NCBI RefSeq assembly: GCF_003990645.1
Contig: NZ_RYZK01000003.1
Span: forward strand, 1-64,000
Origin: Shimia sediminis
GTDB taxonomy: Bacteria > Pseudomonadota > Alphaproteobacteria > Rhodobacterales > Rhodobacteraceae
Reading direction: 5' to 3'
DNA: 64,000 nt
Shown here: one piece after another, positions 18,700 to 28,302 of the stretch
Layout: each line of letters opens with the position of its first letter
How positions within the stretch are numbered: position 1 is the first letter of the stretch
Program-made: the position numbers and the translations under genes
The notes under the pieces: model-generated
Told to the model about the DNA's origin: nothing
Seen by the model: the letters and a program-made list of their open reading frames with translations, nothing else
Database searches by the model: none

Positions 18700-19611
18700 G
18701 TGAGAAAATACCCTCTGCCAGCATTGTCTCGGCTTCACACCTTCGAAGCAGTTGGCCGTAGGTTGAGCTTTACCGTGGCCGCTGATGAACTTTGCCTGAC
18801 GCAAAGTGCAGTGAGCCGTCAGATCAAATCTCTGGAAGAAGATTTGGGACAGACCTTGTTTCATCGACGGCACCGGGCCATCGAGCTTTCTTCAGAAGGT
18901 CGGAGGTTGTTTGAGGCGGTCACGCGGGGGCTGGATGAAATTTCTCAATGTATCGCAGAACTGCGCGCATCTACTGATACGCCTCAGATCACTGTCGCGG
19001 CGTCGGTCGCCTTTTCCTACTATTGGTTGATGCCCCGGTTGGAGCGTTTTTCGGAACGCTATCCCGAGATTGACTTGCGTGTTCTGGCCACCGACCAAAA
19101 GGTGGATCTGACTCAACAGGGCGCTGATATTGCAGTGCTGCATGGCGATGGCAATTGGGAAGGGGTCGATGCCCGTTTTCTGTTTGGCGAGCGGGTGTAT
19201 CCGATTTGCAGCCCTGTTTACCTGCAGCAGCATCAGGAGCTGCAGCGCCCGAGCGATTTGCTGGACCAGACCCTGTTGCACCTGGACGGTGGCGGTACGA
19301 TCTGGGGCAGCGTCGACTGGCAGACATGGTTGGTGCAGCAAGGTGTCACCGGACAGCCCATACGCCGGGGTATCCGCCTCAACAGCTACCCGATGATACT
19401 TCAAGGCGTGGCGGCGGGGCGCGGAGTAGCCCTTGGGTGGAGTTACATTACCGACGAAATGCTGGACAGCGGACAGCTGGTCTGCCCGATCGAAAATGCG
19501 ATTGAGACCAAAAATGATTATTACATCGGCGCATTGGATCAGGTCTCCAAACGCCCTGAAGTTGCTGCTTTTCTTCAATGGATCATAGAGGAGCGCAAGG
19601 TGGTCGGCTAA
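18700..19611 (+). CDS. LysR-family transcriptional regulator (GcvA-like)
   Basis: I choose the GTG at 18700 with CCAAGG 9 nt upstream, giving 303 residues starting MRKYPLPALSRLHTFEAVGR, the usual GcvA-type N-terminus. Helix-turn-helix segment: FTVAADELCLTQSAVSRQIK. The effector domain is GcvA/AmpR-like (VAASVAFSYYWLMPRLERF). It sits 101 bp upstream of the MttB-like gene on the same strand and is a plausible regulator of methylamine or betaine demethylation genes. GcvA relatives often regulate glycine and C1 metabolism. Confidence 0.9.
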   Translation: MRKYPLPALSRLHTFEAVGRRLSFTVAADELCLTQSAVSRQIKSLEEDLGQTLFHRRHRAIELSSEGRRLFEAVTRGLDEISQCIAELRASTDTPQITVAASVAFSYYWLMPRLERFSERYPEIDLRVLATDQKVDLTQQGADIAVLHGDGNWEGVDARFLFGERVYPICSPVYLQQHQELQRPSDLLDQTLLHLDGGGTIWGSVDWQTWLVQQGVTGQPIRRGIRLNSYPMILQGVAAGRGVALGWSYITDEMLDSGQLVCPIENAIETKNDYYIGALDQVSKRPEVAAFLQWIIEERKVVG

Positions 19612-19712
19612 ATTCGCATGATTTCACGGAATGCGTTGCATTCGAAATGATCGTTTGAGGCAAGAGATGTTTTTCGGGTTACTGGCGTTCAGAAAACGCT
19701 GTGAGGTCTCTT

Positions 19713-21266
19713 ATGCCAGCAACTGTCGCCCGAAAACCAAACCGCCGAGGCCGGAGCAAAGCGGATGATGGTCTGGCACTGCCTCCCATCACGCCGGGCA
19801 TGACCGGTGGCCATTACCGCCCATTAACCACGGCAGAGATGGAACGCATCCACGAACTGGTGCTGCAATTGCTGGCCGATCTTGGCCTGTCGCAAGTGAC
19901 GCCCAGCTTGCAAGCCCGCGCCGTTGCGGCTGGCTGTGAGGTGGACGGTGATGGCCGCCTTCGGTTTCCCCGCGCGCTGGTCGAGGACGTGATTGCCCGG
20001 ACACGGCGCAAGTTTACCCTGCACGGCGTTGATCCCAAACATGACATCGAGATCGGTGGGCGTCGTGTGCACGCCGGGACCGGCGGTGCGGCCCCGACGA
20101 TCATGGATTTCCACTCCGGCAAGTATCGCGAAAGTACGGTTGCCGATCTTTACGACATCGCCCGGCTTGTCGACCGGATGGACAATATTCACTGGTATCA
20201 TCGCTCGGTTGTTGCGCGGGATACGGAAACGGTCCTCGATCTGGATATCAACACGACTTATGCCTGTCTGTCCGGAACTTCAAAATCCATCGCCGTAAGC
20301 TATACTGACAGCGCCAGTGTTAAGGCGGTGCTGCCAATGCTTGATGCAGTGGCGGGCGGTGAAGGTAAGTTCCGCGAACGGCCTTTTTGCACCGCAGTTT
20401 GCTGCCATGTGGTTCCGCCCATGCGCTTTGCCACGGAAAGCTGCGAGGCGCTTGAGGCTGCGGTTGAGGCGGGCATGCCGATCCTTCTGGTGGCCGCCGG
20501 TCAGGCCGGAGCCACGGCCCCGGCAGCTCTTGCCGGAGCTGTTGCGCAGGCCTGCGCCGAGGTGCTGGCGGGGTTAATCCTGTGCAACATCATTGATCCC
20601 GACTGCCGCGGAATCTTTGCAACCTGGCCCTTTGTCAGCGATCTGCGCACGGGCGCGATGTCGGGCGGCTCGGGCGAACAGGCGCTCCTGTCTGCCGCGT
20701 GCGCTCAGATGGCGGGGTTTTACGACCTGCCTGGCTCGGTGCCCGCAGGCATGACCGACAGCAAATTGCCCGACATGCAGGCTGGTGGCGAAAAAGGATA
20801 CACCATTTCACTGGCCGCTCATGCCGGGGCGTCAATGATCCATGAAAGCGCGGGCATGCATGGCAGCCTGATGGGCACCAGTTTTGAAAGCTATGTCCTC
20901 GATAATGACCTGTTGGGCGCGATCCTGCGCACCGTTAGAGGGGTCGAAGTCAATGAGGACACGGTGAATTTTGAAGTGATCCGGGACGTGGTCTTGGGCG
21001 AAGGCCATTTCCTCGGCCATCCTCAGACATACAACCGGATGAAGACTGACTATCTCTACCCCGAAATCGCAGATCGACGCAGCATCAGTGAATGGGAAGA
21101 CGCGGGTGGGCACGACGCCCGAGAAGTTGCCCGGACCAAGGTGCAGCATATTCTTGCGGATCATTATCCAAATCACGTCACGCCCGAGACCGACCGGTGG
21201 TTGCGTGACACTTACAACATCACCCTGCCAGCCAGCCGCATGCGCGCGGGCAACGGCGTTTGGTAA
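19713..21266 (+). CDS. Trimethylamine methyltransferase family protein, non-pyrrolysine MttB
   Basis: The 517-residue protein belongs to the MttB superfamily (N-terminal PLTTAEMERIHELVLQLLAD; central segment GTGGAAPTIMDF; C-terminal AHAGASMIHESAG). The frame is open throughout, with no internal TAG codon, so it is a pyrrolysine-free member. Characterised relatives such as MtgB demethylate glycine betaine or other quaternary amines onto a corrinoid protein. No corrinoid-binding protein or reactivase is encoded nearby. The ATG at 19713 follows TGAGG. It is followed 25 nt later by a dimethylglycine-dehydrogenase-like gene, suggesting a shared methylated-amine pathway. Confidence 0.88.
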   Translation: MPATVARKPNRRGRSKADDGLALPPITPGMTGGHYRPLTTAEMERIHELVLQLLADLGLSQVTPSLQARAVAAGCEVDGDGRLRFPRALVEDVIARTRRKFTLHGVDPKHDIEIGGRRVHAGTGGAAPTIMDFHSGKYRESTVADLYDIARLVDRMDNIHWYHRSVVARDTETVLDLDINTTYACLSGTSKSIAVSYTDSASVKAVLPMLDAVAGGEGKFRERPFCTAVCCHVVPPMRFATESCEALEAAVEAGMPILLVAAGQAGATAPAALAGAVAQACAEVLAGLILCNIIDPDCRGIFATWPFVSDLRTGAMSGGSGEQALLSAACAQMAGFYDLPGSVPAGMTDSKLPDMQAGGEKGYTISLAAHAGASMIHESAGMHGSLMGTSFESYVLDNDLLGAILRTVRGVEVNEDTVNFEVIRDVVLGEGHFLGHPQTYNRMKTDYLYPEIADRRSISEWEDAGGHDAREVARTKVQHILADHYPNHVTPETDRWLRDTYNITLPASRMRAGNGVW

Positions 21267-21291
21267 GGCACGATAAGAAAGGAACAGCGAA

Positions 21292-23700
21292 ATGCAATCT
21301 CATGCAAAAGTGGTGATCGTTGGTGGCGGCATGATGGGGGTGGGCCTGGCCTATCACCTGGCCGAAGAGGGTTGGACCGATGTGGTGCTGATCGAAAAGG
21401 GCGAGCTGACCAGCGGGTCGACCTGGCATGCCGCGGGGCAATGCCCCAGCTTTATCGGCAATTACAACATGGCCAAGATTCACCATTACTCGAACACGCT
21501 CTATCCACGCCTCGAAGAGATTACTGGTCAGCCTGCGGGCTGGCATGGTTGTGGCGGCATCCGGCTGGCGACGACACAGGAAGAGGTGGATTGGTTCAAT
21601 TATGTGGCCGGGTTCTCAGCCAATGTCGGCTTCCACCTGGAGGTCATCGGCCCGGAGCGCATCAAAGAGCTGAACCCCTGGCTGGAAACCGACGGGGTTA
21701 TCGCCGGCGCCTACACCAACATGGACGGCCACGTGGACCCATCAAGCGCCTGCAATGCCATGGCGGCAGGCGCGCGCCAGATGGGCGTGACGATCGTTCG
21801 CCGCAATCGGGTCACTGACATCAAGCAGCAGCCTTCGGGCGAGTGGACGGTGGTGACTGAACAAGGCAACATCACCTGCGAACATGTGGTCAATGCCGGG
21901 GGCTGTTATGCGCGCGAGGTTGGGCTCTGGGTTGGTTTGGATACGCCGATCACCAACATGGAGCACCATTTTCTGGTGACCGAAGCGCTTGATGCTTTCA
22001 AGACCTGGGATGGCGAGCTGCCGGTGATGCGCGATCCGGCTACCGCCGGGTATTACCGGCAAGAGCAAAAGTCCGGACTTGTCGGCATCTACGAACATTA
22101 TGGTGCCAAGGAAGCCTGGGATCACCGTGGTGGATTTCCGGAATGGGACAGCGAGAACGAGTTGTTCGACGGTGATATCGACCGCATCGCTCCTTGGCTG
22201 GAACAAGCGTTTGAGCGGATGCCGATATTTGCCGATGTCGGGATCAAACGCATCATCAACGGCGCCATTCCCCATACGCCTGATGGCAACCCTCTGGCCG
22301 GGCCTGCGCCCGGGCTGCGCAACTTCTGGCAATGCTGTGGATCGTCCATCGGTATCGCGCAAGGGGCCGGTGTGGGCAAGTACCTGGCCCAGTGGATGGT
22401 CCACGGCGACAGCGAGATCAACATGGCCTGCACCGATCCGCGTCGCTTCGGAGGCTTTGCCGATCAGGACTATACCCGCGCCAAGAGTTTCGAGGACTAT
22501 CACGAGATGTTCGTGACCCCGATGCCGGGACGCGAGGCAGTGGCCGGGCGCGAGGCGCGCACGACGCCCCTCTATGAGCCGCTCAAGGCCAAGGGCGCGG
22601 CCTATACCACGGTCTTTGGCTGGGAGCGCGCCAAGTATTTCGCGCCCGAAGGATTCGTCGAAGATCTGCAATTCCGTCGCAACAACACTTTCGACATCGT
22701 CGCCGAGGAATGCCGAGCGGTGCGCGAGCGGGTCGGCATCTGCGATCTGTCGAGCTTTGCCAAGTTCGACATCACCGGTCCGGGCGCTGAGGCGCTGCTC
22801 GACAGTCTGACGGCCAACAAACTGCCGAAAAAACAGGGTGGCATCAACCTGACCCATGTGCTCTCGGACAATGGCCGCATCATCGGTGAATGGACGATCA
22901 CCCGGTTTGCTGATGATCATTTCTATGTGCTGACCGGGGCTGGTGCAGAATTGCAGGCACTGGATCAGTTTTCCGGGGCTGGTGATGACGTCACTGTCAC
23001 CAATGTCACCGACGATTATGGCATGCTCGCCGTAGCCGGACCCAAGGCGCGCGATGTACTGCAACCTTTGACCGAATCCGACCTGACAACGCCCGCTTTC
23101 CGCTGGCTTTCAGGACAAGAGATCACCATCGCCGGCGTTCCTTTGCGAGCGTTGCGCGTGAACTATGTCGGGGAACTCGGCTGGGAGTTACACGCTCCGA
23201 TGGCCGATCTTGCCCGGCTTTATGATGCGATCTGGGCCTCTGGCGAGGCGCACGGTATCGCTGACTTTGGCGTGCACGCGGTCAACAGCCTTCGGATGGA
23301 GAAAGGCTATCATGGCATGAACGCCGAACTGACCAACGAAATCACTCTGATCGAAGCCGACTGCGCGCGTTTTTATGCCCCTGGCAAGGGCGAGTTCCAG
23401 GGCCGTGCTGCGACCGAGGTTGTGCGTCAACAGGGCATCACTACAAAGCTCGTCTATGGCGAAGTTGCCGCCACCGATTGCGACATCTACGGTGGTGAAC
23501 CTGTAATGCAAGGGGACAGGGTTGTCGGTGTCTGCACCTCGGGCGGGTACGGCCATGCCACGGGCAAGAGCCTGGCATTTGCCTATGTCGACCCGGACGC
23601 AATCGCCGGGCTGGAGGTCGTCATCCTTGGGCAACGGCGCGCGATGACATTGCTGGGCGCACCGGTTTGGGATGCGGACAACTCTCGTCAAAAGGCCTAA
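21292..23700 (+). CDS. Dimethylglycine/sarcosine dehydrogenase-like FAD-GcvT fusion
   Basis: The 802-residue two-domain enzyme begins with a dinucleotide-binding motif VVIVGGGMMGVGLAYHLAEE at residues 7-26. The covalent-FAD histidine is His46 in STWHAAGQ. The second half, from about residue 430, is a GcvT-like folate-binding domain (NYVGELGWELH; VNSLRMEKGYHGMNAEL). Family members oxidise an N-methyl group and pass the formaldehyde unit to tetrahydrofolate. The length matches dimethylglycine dehydrogenase. Its partner MttB-like gene upstream suggests consecutive demethylations of a quaternary or tertiary amine. Confidence 0.92.
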   Translation: MQSHAKVVIVGGGMMGVGLAYHLAEEGWTDVVLIEKGELTSGSTWHAAGQCPSFIGNYNMAKIHHYSNTLYPRLEEITGQPAGWHGCGGIRLATTQEEVDWFNYVAGFSANVGFHLEVIGPERIKELNPWLETDGVIAGAYTNMDGHVDPSSACNAMAAGARQMGVTIVRRNRVTDIKQQPSGEWTVVTEQGNITCEHVVNAGGCYAREVGLWVGLDTPITNMEHHFLVTEALDAFKTWDGELPVMRDPATAGYYRQEQKSGLVGIYEHYGAKEAWDHRGGFPEWDSENELFDGDIDRIAPWLEQAFERMPIFADVGIKRIINGAIPHTPDGNPLAGPAPGLRNFWQCCGSSIGIAQGAGVGKYLAQWMVHGDSEINMACTDPRRFGGFADQDYTRAKSFEDYHEMFVTPMPGREAVAGREARTTPLYEPLKAKGAAYTTVFGWERAKYFAPEGFVEDLQFRRNNTFDIVAEECRAVRERVGICDLSSFAKFDITGPGAEALLDSLTANKLPKKQGGINLTHVLSDNGRIIGEWTITRFADDHFYVLTGAGAELQALDQFSGAGDDVTVTNVTDDYGMLAVAGPKARDVLQPLTESDLTTPAFRWLSGQEITIAGVPLRALRVNYVGELGWELHAPMADLARLYDAIWASGEAHGIADFGVHAVNSLRMEKGYHGMNAELTNEITLIEADCARFYAPGKGEFQGRAATEVVRQQGITTKLVYGEVAATDCDIYGGEPVMQGDRVVGVCTSGGYGHATGKSLAFAYVDPDAIAGLEVVILGQRRAMTLLGAPVWDADNSRQKA

Positions 23701-23806
23701 CAAAATGTCGGCGGTGTTGCGTTAAGCCGCCTTTGGCTTGGCGCGCTGCGTTGACCTCGTAGCCGCCAGTCGTTCTTTGTGAACGATCATGAGTACTAGC
23801 AAAACG

Positions 23807-24502
23807 TTAGTGAACCGAATGGGTGAGCTGCTCCAGGCGAACAGCATCCAAGACGCAGATCCGGCGATGTTGGCTTTGCACTATCTTTTGACGCTCCCAG
23901 CGCGAAAGAAGGCGAGAGACTGTATGGAGAGTACTGCCGGTCATTTCTGAGATGACCTTTCGGGTCACGGGAAAGGCAATTTGTGTTCCCGCGTCGTTCG
24001 CGAGGCCATGTTCTTGCATGAGGCGAAGTATCGCTCGCGCGACACGTTGTTCCACGTGTTGTGTCGCGAGTTCCATGATCCGGTTGTTCATTTCGGACAC
24101 CCGATTTCCCACAACTTTGTAGGCTTCAGCCGCGAAACCATCATAGCGCTCAACGAAGGTGTCCCAAAGAGCTGTCGGCCAAACCAAGACCAGGCATTCG
24201 GTCACGGCCAGGGCAGTGGCCGGAAAATGGTCGCGTCCCAAGGCACGGGCAATTCCGAACAATTGTCCCGGTGGAATGTGGAGCGAGATAACCTTTTCGC
24301 CTTCGGGGTTCAGCCGTTCAACACGGACATGGCCATCAAGAAGAAGGTTGAAGTGAGTCGCTTCCATGCCTTCTTCAAAAACTGATTTACCGGCGGGGAT
24401 GCGGCGCACACGCGCGAGATCAAGGACTTCTTGACGTTGTCGGGCGTCCAACTGATCGAATGGCGCCAGATTATTGAGCAGCGAAGCATCGAGTTTGGCC
24501 AC
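23807..24502 (-). CDS. Crp/Fnr-family regulator (Dnr/NnrR-like), likely nap regulator
   Basis: From the GTG at 24502 (GCAGG 6 nt upstream) the product is 231 residues, the family norm; a longer upstream frame is not credible. An N-terminal cyclic-nucleotide-binding-like domain (GKSVFEEGMEATHFNLLLDG) precedes a C-terminal winged helix (TRKVISEMTGSTLHTVSRLL). There is no N-terminal cysteine cluster for a [4Fe-4S] centre, so it is not an FnrL-type oxygen sensor and resembles Dnr/NnrR nitric-oxide-type regulators. It is divergent from the nitrate reductase operon, which it most likely controls. Confidence 0.88.
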   Translation of the reverse strand: MAKLDASLLNNLAPFDQLDARQRQEVLDLARVRRIPAGKSVFEEGMEATHFNLLLDGHVRVERLNPEGEKVISLHIPPGQLFGIARALGRDHFPATALAVTECLVLVWPTALWDTFVERYDGFAAEAYKVVGNRVSEMNNRIMELATQHVEQRVARAILRLMQEHGLANDAGTQIAFPVTRKVISEMTGSTLHTVSRLLSRWERQKIVQSQHRRICVLDAVRLEQLTHSVH

Positions 24503-24990
24503 GGAAAACCTGCAAAAGTTGAGAAAACGCAAACTTGGTTTTGTAGATAGCTGATAACCTCGGCCACGCACAACATCTGCTACCGCAACCGCGTGGTTAG
24601 GGCGCACTTGTGTGCTGCGCTTGCTGGTACCCGCACTTTTGGTGCCCGCTGAACTGGACGGCCTTAGAAATGACATCCGAAGATGTCTGTTTCCGGAACG
24701 ACGAGTCACTCGACAGGCGTCCTGACGGTCGATTTTCGATAAAACGTCGGCCATACTCGCCAAAAAATTTGAATGGTCGTCGCTCGCGGTGCACGGCACG
24801 TCCGCGTTCACAAAGTGTCTTAAAATTAGTCACTTATGTAAAAACATTCAAAAAAACAAATACTTACAAGTGTGGCGATTCCGAAGTTTCCCACAAAAAA
24901 CATGACTTGGATCAATACGGCCACTTGGTCGGAGCGATACCAAATTCATGTGAACAGAACTTTATCCATCAAAATACAGGAGTCGCTGAC
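24503..24990. other. Regulatory region between crp/fnr and nap
   Basis: This 488-bp divergent intergenic region is AT-rich from about 24820 to 24960. Open frames here have no ribosome-binding site and are not genes. The only clear element is the Fnr-type half-palindrome at 24902-24915. It should carry the promoters of both the regulator and napF. Confidence 0.6.
24902..24915 (+). promoter_or_regulatory. Candidate Fnr/Dnr box upstream of napF
   Basis: ATGAC-TTGG-ATCAA matches the TTGAT-N4-ATCAA consensus at 8 of 10 positions, with a perfect right half. It lies 75 nt upstream of the napF start, a distance that would allow a -41.5 class II position with a short leader. The presumed binder is the divergently encoded Crp/Fnr protein. 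Confidence 0.45.
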
Positions 24991-25569
24991 GTGACAGCTG
25001 CACCCTCAAGACGCGCGTTCTTACGGGGCCGATTTGAGGCCCCGGCTGAGATGCGCCCATTTGGGGCATTGGCAGAGCCCGCGTTTCTGGAAGCGTGCAC
25101 AGGCTGTGGGGATTGCGCCGCTGCATGTCCCGAAGCCATTCTTTTCAAAGGAGAAGGCGGCTATCCCCGTGTCGATATGTCGAACAACGGATGCAGTTTC
25201 TGCGGGGACTGCATCGAGGCCTGTGAAACTGGCGCCCTTGTTCCGGATCGTCCGTGGCCCTGGTCAACATCCATTGCAGAAAGCTGTCTGTCCACCAAGG
25301 GTGTCGAATGCCGCGCTTGTCAGGATTTCTGTGATGCACGCGCCATTCGTTTTCGCCCGGTCGTGGGCGGCAAGGTCCAGATGGATCTCGATTCTTCGCT
25401 TTGCACCGGTTGCGGCTTTTGTGTTGCGCCCTGTCCAGTCGACGCGATTTCACTCACCCGGAAACAAAGCCAGCCAACGGAGGCCAGCTATGCACAACAT
25501 CTGCGGATGTCTCGTCCACTCGATCCCCGAAATGACAAACAGCGTCATCGCAGCCATTGCCGAGATTGA
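24991..25569 (+). CDS. napF: NapF, ferredoxin-type protein of periplasmic nitrate reductase
   Basis: The 192-residue cytoplasmic iron-sulphur protein has cysteine motifs CTGCGDCAAACPE, CSFCGDCIEACE, CRACQDFCD and CTGCGFCVAPCP, enough for three to four [4Fe-4S] clusters. The GTG at 24991 follows ACAGGAG and begins MTAAPSRRAFLRGRF, typical for NapF. NapF helps mature NapA before export. The reading frame runs 80 nt into napD in another frame, so the last 25 or so residues are probably non-conserved. Confidence 0.92.
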   Translation: MTAAPSRRAFLRGRFEAPAEMRPFGALAEPAFLEACTGCGDCAAACPEAILFKGEGGYPRVDMSNNGCSFCGDCIEACETGALVPDRPWPWSTSIAESCLSTKGVECRACQDFCDARAIRFRPVVGGKVQMDLDSSLCTGCGFCVAPCPVDAISLTRKQSQPTEASYAQHLRMSRPLDPRNDKQRHRSHCRD

Positions 25570-25759
25570 GGGCGGCGAGGTTCACGCTCATGAAGATGGT
25601 CGCATCGTCGTGACCGTTGAAGACACAGAAACACAGTATGCCTCGGATCAGATCATGGACATGCACCAGATCCCCGGCGTTCTGACCGTCACCCTGACTT
25701 ATCACCATTTCGAGGAGCTGAACGCAAACGGCCCGGCCCTCGACCAACCCACACATTGA
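25490..25759 (+). CDS. napD: NapD, chaperone for the NapA Tat signal peptide
   Basis: The 89-residue protein begins with MHNICGCLVHSIPE, close to the NapD N-terminus, and has the ferredoxin-like fold seen in the family, with IVVTVEDTET in the central strand. ACGGAGG lies 6 nt before the ATG. NapD binds the twin-arginine signal of NapA and holds it back until the molybdenum cofactor is inserted. It overlaps the end of napF by 80 nt in a different frame, and napA follows 14 nt later. Confidence 0.94.
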   Translation: MHNICGCLVHSIPEMTNSVIAAIAEIEGGEVHAHEDGRIVVTVEDTETQYASDQIMDMHQIPGVLTVTLTYHHFEELNANGPALDQPTH

Positions 25760-25773
25760 ACGGGAGATAGCCC

Positions 25774-28275
25774 ATGACTTTGCCAACTTCCCGCCGCACG
25801 TTCCTCAAGGCATCTGCCGCCGCCGCAACGGCGTCGGCTGCCGGGATCACACTGCCCAATGCTGCCGCGGCGCAGCTCGACGGACCCAATATCCGCTGGG
25901 ACAAGGCCGCCTGCCGCTTCTGCGGCACCGGTTGCTCGGTTCTGGTAGGGGTAAAAGACGGCAAGGTGGTTGCCACTCAAGGTGACCCCGAGGCGCCGGT
26001 AAACCGCGGCCTGAACTGTATCAAGGGCTACTTCCTGTCCAAGATCATGTACGGCAAAGACCGCTTGACCACGCCGCTTTTGCGTAAGTCGAACGGCGTC
26101 TATGACAAGAACGGCGAATTTGAGCCTGTGTCGTGGGACGAAGCCTTCGACATCATGGCTGAAAAGTGGAAAGGCACCATCAAGGAAAAAGGCCCGACTG
26201 CCGTTTCCATGTTTGGCTCTGGCCAGTGGACCGTCTGGGAAGGTTATGCCGCCGCCAAGTTCATGAAGGCTGGCCTGAGGTCGAACAACATCGACCCCAA
26301 CGCCCGTCACTGCATGGCGTCCGCGGTCGCCGCATTCATCCGGACTTTCGGTATCGACGAACCGATGGGTTGCTACGATGACCTCGAGCACGCGGATACC
26401 TTTGTGCTCTGGGGCTCGAACATGGCCGAGATGCACCCGATCCTGTGGTCACGCCTGACCGACACGCGCCTGACCAAACCGGGTGCCGAAGTGCACGTTC
26501 TGTCGACTTTCGAACACCGCTCTTTCGAGTTGGCTGACAACGGCATGATCTTTACGCCGCAGACCGACCTGGCGATCCTGAACTACATCGCGAACTACAT
26601 CATCCAGAATGGTGCGGTGAACGAAGATTTCGTCAACAAGCACGTCAATATCACCAAAACCAACACCGACATCGGCTATGGTCTGCGCCCCAATCACGCA
26701 TTGGAAGAAGCGGCTGCCAATCCTTCGCACGAAGGTAAGCACGGCAAGTTGACGCCGATCACTTTTGAGGAATATGCCGAGGCGGTATCGGAATACACGC
26801 TTGAAAAAGTATCAGAACTGTCCGGCGTCCCCGAGGCCAACCTGCTGCGTCTGGCCCAGCAATATGCTGATCCCAACCGCAAGGTGATGTCGCTCTGGAC
26901 AATGGGCTTCAACCAGCACACCCGCGGGTCCTGGGTGAACTCGCTGATGTACAACGTTCACCTGCTGGTTGGCAAAATCGCCGAGCCGGGCAACTCGCCC
27001 TTCTCGCTGACCGGCCAGCCTTCGGCCTGTGGTACCGCGCGCGAGGTTGGTACCTTTGCCCACCGTCTGCCCGCCGACATGGTGGTCATGAAAGAAGCGC
27101 ACCGCGACTTTGCCGAGGAAAAATGGGGCCTGCCCAAAGGTACCATTCCGGGCAAACCCGGATTCCACGCCGTGTTGCAGCACCGCAAACTGAAAGACGG
27201 TGACCTGAACTGTCACTGGGTCCAGTGCACCAACAACCTTCAGGCGGCGCCGAACCTCAACGAAGAAGGTTGGCCAGGGTATCGCAACCCGGACAACTTC
27301 ATCACTGTGTCCGATCCCTATCCGACTGTCACAGCCTTGGCCGCTGACCTGATCCTGCCCACAGCGATGTGGGTCGAAAAGGAAGGTGCCTATGGGAACG
27401 CAGAACGCCGGACCCAGTTCTGGCGCCAGCAAGTGGACGCGCCGGGTGAAGCCAAGTCTGACGTTTGGCAAGTCATGGAGTTCTCAAAGCGCTTCAAGGT
27501 CGAAGATGTCTGGCCCGAAGAGCTGATCGCACAGAAACCCGAATACCGCGGCAAGACCCTGTTCGAAATTCTTTATGAAAACGGCAAGGTCAACAAATAC
27601 CCGGTTTCCGAAGTGGCCGAAGGCTTCAACAACGACGAATCCAACGACTTTGGCTTCTATGTTCAAAAAGGTCTGTTCGAAGAATATGCCAGCTTTGGTC
27701 GCGGCAAGGCGCATGATCTGGCCGACTTTGACGTCTATCACAAGGCGCGCGGTCTGCGCTGGCCCGTGGTTGACGGCAAAGAGACGTTGTATCGCTTCCG
27801 CGAAGGCTATGACCCCTATGTCGAAAAGGGCACAGGTGTTCAGTTCTACGGCAAGCCGGACGGCAAGGCGAACATCATCTTTGCGCCTTATGAGCCAGCG
27901 GCAGAAAGCCCGGATGACGAGTATGACCTGTGGTTCGTGACCGGTCGTGTGCTCGAGCACTGGCATTCGGGGTCGATGACCCGTCGTGTGCCTGAACTGC
28001 ACCGTTCGTACCCATCGGCCGTGGTCTACATGCACCCCGAAGATGCCAAGGATCGTGGTCTGCGTCGTGGTCAGGAGATCGAGGTCTCGACCCGCCGTGG
28101 CACGGTACTGTCCCGCGTCGAAACCCGTGGTCGGAACAAGATGCCCAAAGGTGTCGTGTTCATGCCCTGGTTCGACGAAGGCCAGCTGACCAACAAGCTG
28201 ACGCTGGATGCGACCTGCCCGATCTCGAAAGAGACCGACTTCAAGAAGTGCGCCTGTAAAGTTGAACGCGCCTAA
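25774..28275 (+). CDS. napA: NapA, periplasmic nitrate reductase catalytic subunit
   Basis: This 833-residue molybdopterin oxidoreductase carries a Tat signal [19 protein letters not shown]. The [4Fe-4S] ligands include Cys47, Cys50 and Cys54 in CRFCGTGC plus a fourth in GLNCIKG. The molybdenum-ligand cysteine is Cys180 in ARHCMASAV. It reduces nitrate to nitrite in the periplasm with bis-MGD. Length and motifs match NapA throughout. It lies between its chaperone gene napD and the quinol-dehydrogenase genes napGH. Confidence 0.98.
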   Translation: MTLPTSRRTFLKASAAAATASAAGITLPNAAAAQLDGPNIRWDKAACRFCGTGCSVLVGVKDGKVVATQGDPEAPVNRGLNCIKGYFLSKIMYGKDRLTTPLLRKSNGVYDKNGEFEPVSWDEAFDIMAEKWKGTIKEKGPTAVSMFGSGQWTVWEGYAAAKFMKAGLRSNNIDPNARHCMASAVAAFIRTFGIDEPMGCYDDLEHADTFVLWGSNMAEMHPILWSRLTDTRLTKPGAEVHVLSTFEHRSFELADNGMIFTPQTDLAILNYIANYIIQNGAVNEDFVNKHVNITKTNTDIGYGLRPNHALEEAAANPSHEGKHGKLTPITFEEYAEAVSEYTLEKVSELSGVPEANLLRLAQQYADPNRKVMSLWTMGFNQHTRGSWVNSLMYNVHLLVGKIAEPGNSPFSLTGQPSACGTAREVGTFAHRLPADMVVMKEAHRDFAEEKWGLPKGTIPGKPGFHAVLQHRKLKDGDLNCHWVQCTNNLQAAPNLNEEGWPGYRNPDNFITVSDPYPTVTALAADLILPTAMWVEKEGAYGNAERRTQFWRQQVDAPGEAKSDVWQVMEFSKRFKVEDVWPEELIAQKPEYRGKTLFEILYENGKVNKYPVSEVAEGFNNDESNDFGFYVQKGLFEEYASFGRGKAHDLADFDVYHKARGLRWPVVDGKETLYRFREGYDPYVEKGTGVQFYGKPDGKANIIFAPYEPAAESPDDEYDLWFVTGRVLEHWHSGSMTRRVPELHRSYPSAVVYMHPEDAKDRGLRRGQEIEVSTRRGTVLSRVETRGRNKMPKGVVFMPWFDEGQLTNKLTLDATCPISKETDFKKCACKVERA

Positions 28276-28302
28276 CTTGCAGTAAGAAAAAGAGAGAAAA
28301 CC

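Noticed and set aside
19713-21266. Pyrrolysine-encoding TAG in the MttB gene
   Set aside because: The frame is open from start to TAA without an internal TAG, so this is a non-pyrrolysine member.
23710-23731. Possible terminator after the FAD-GcvT gene
   Set aside because: Only a 5-bp GGCGG/CCGCC stem with a long loop; too weak to call.
24503-24811. N-terminal extension of the Crp/Fnr regulator
   Set aside because: It would make the protein about 100 residues longer than the family; GTG 24502 with GCAGG gives the normal 231 residues.
24610-24990. Long N-terminal extension of NapF
   Set aside because: It is poorly conserved-looking, covers the AT-rich promoter and Fnr box, and the GTG at 24991 has ACAGGAG in front.
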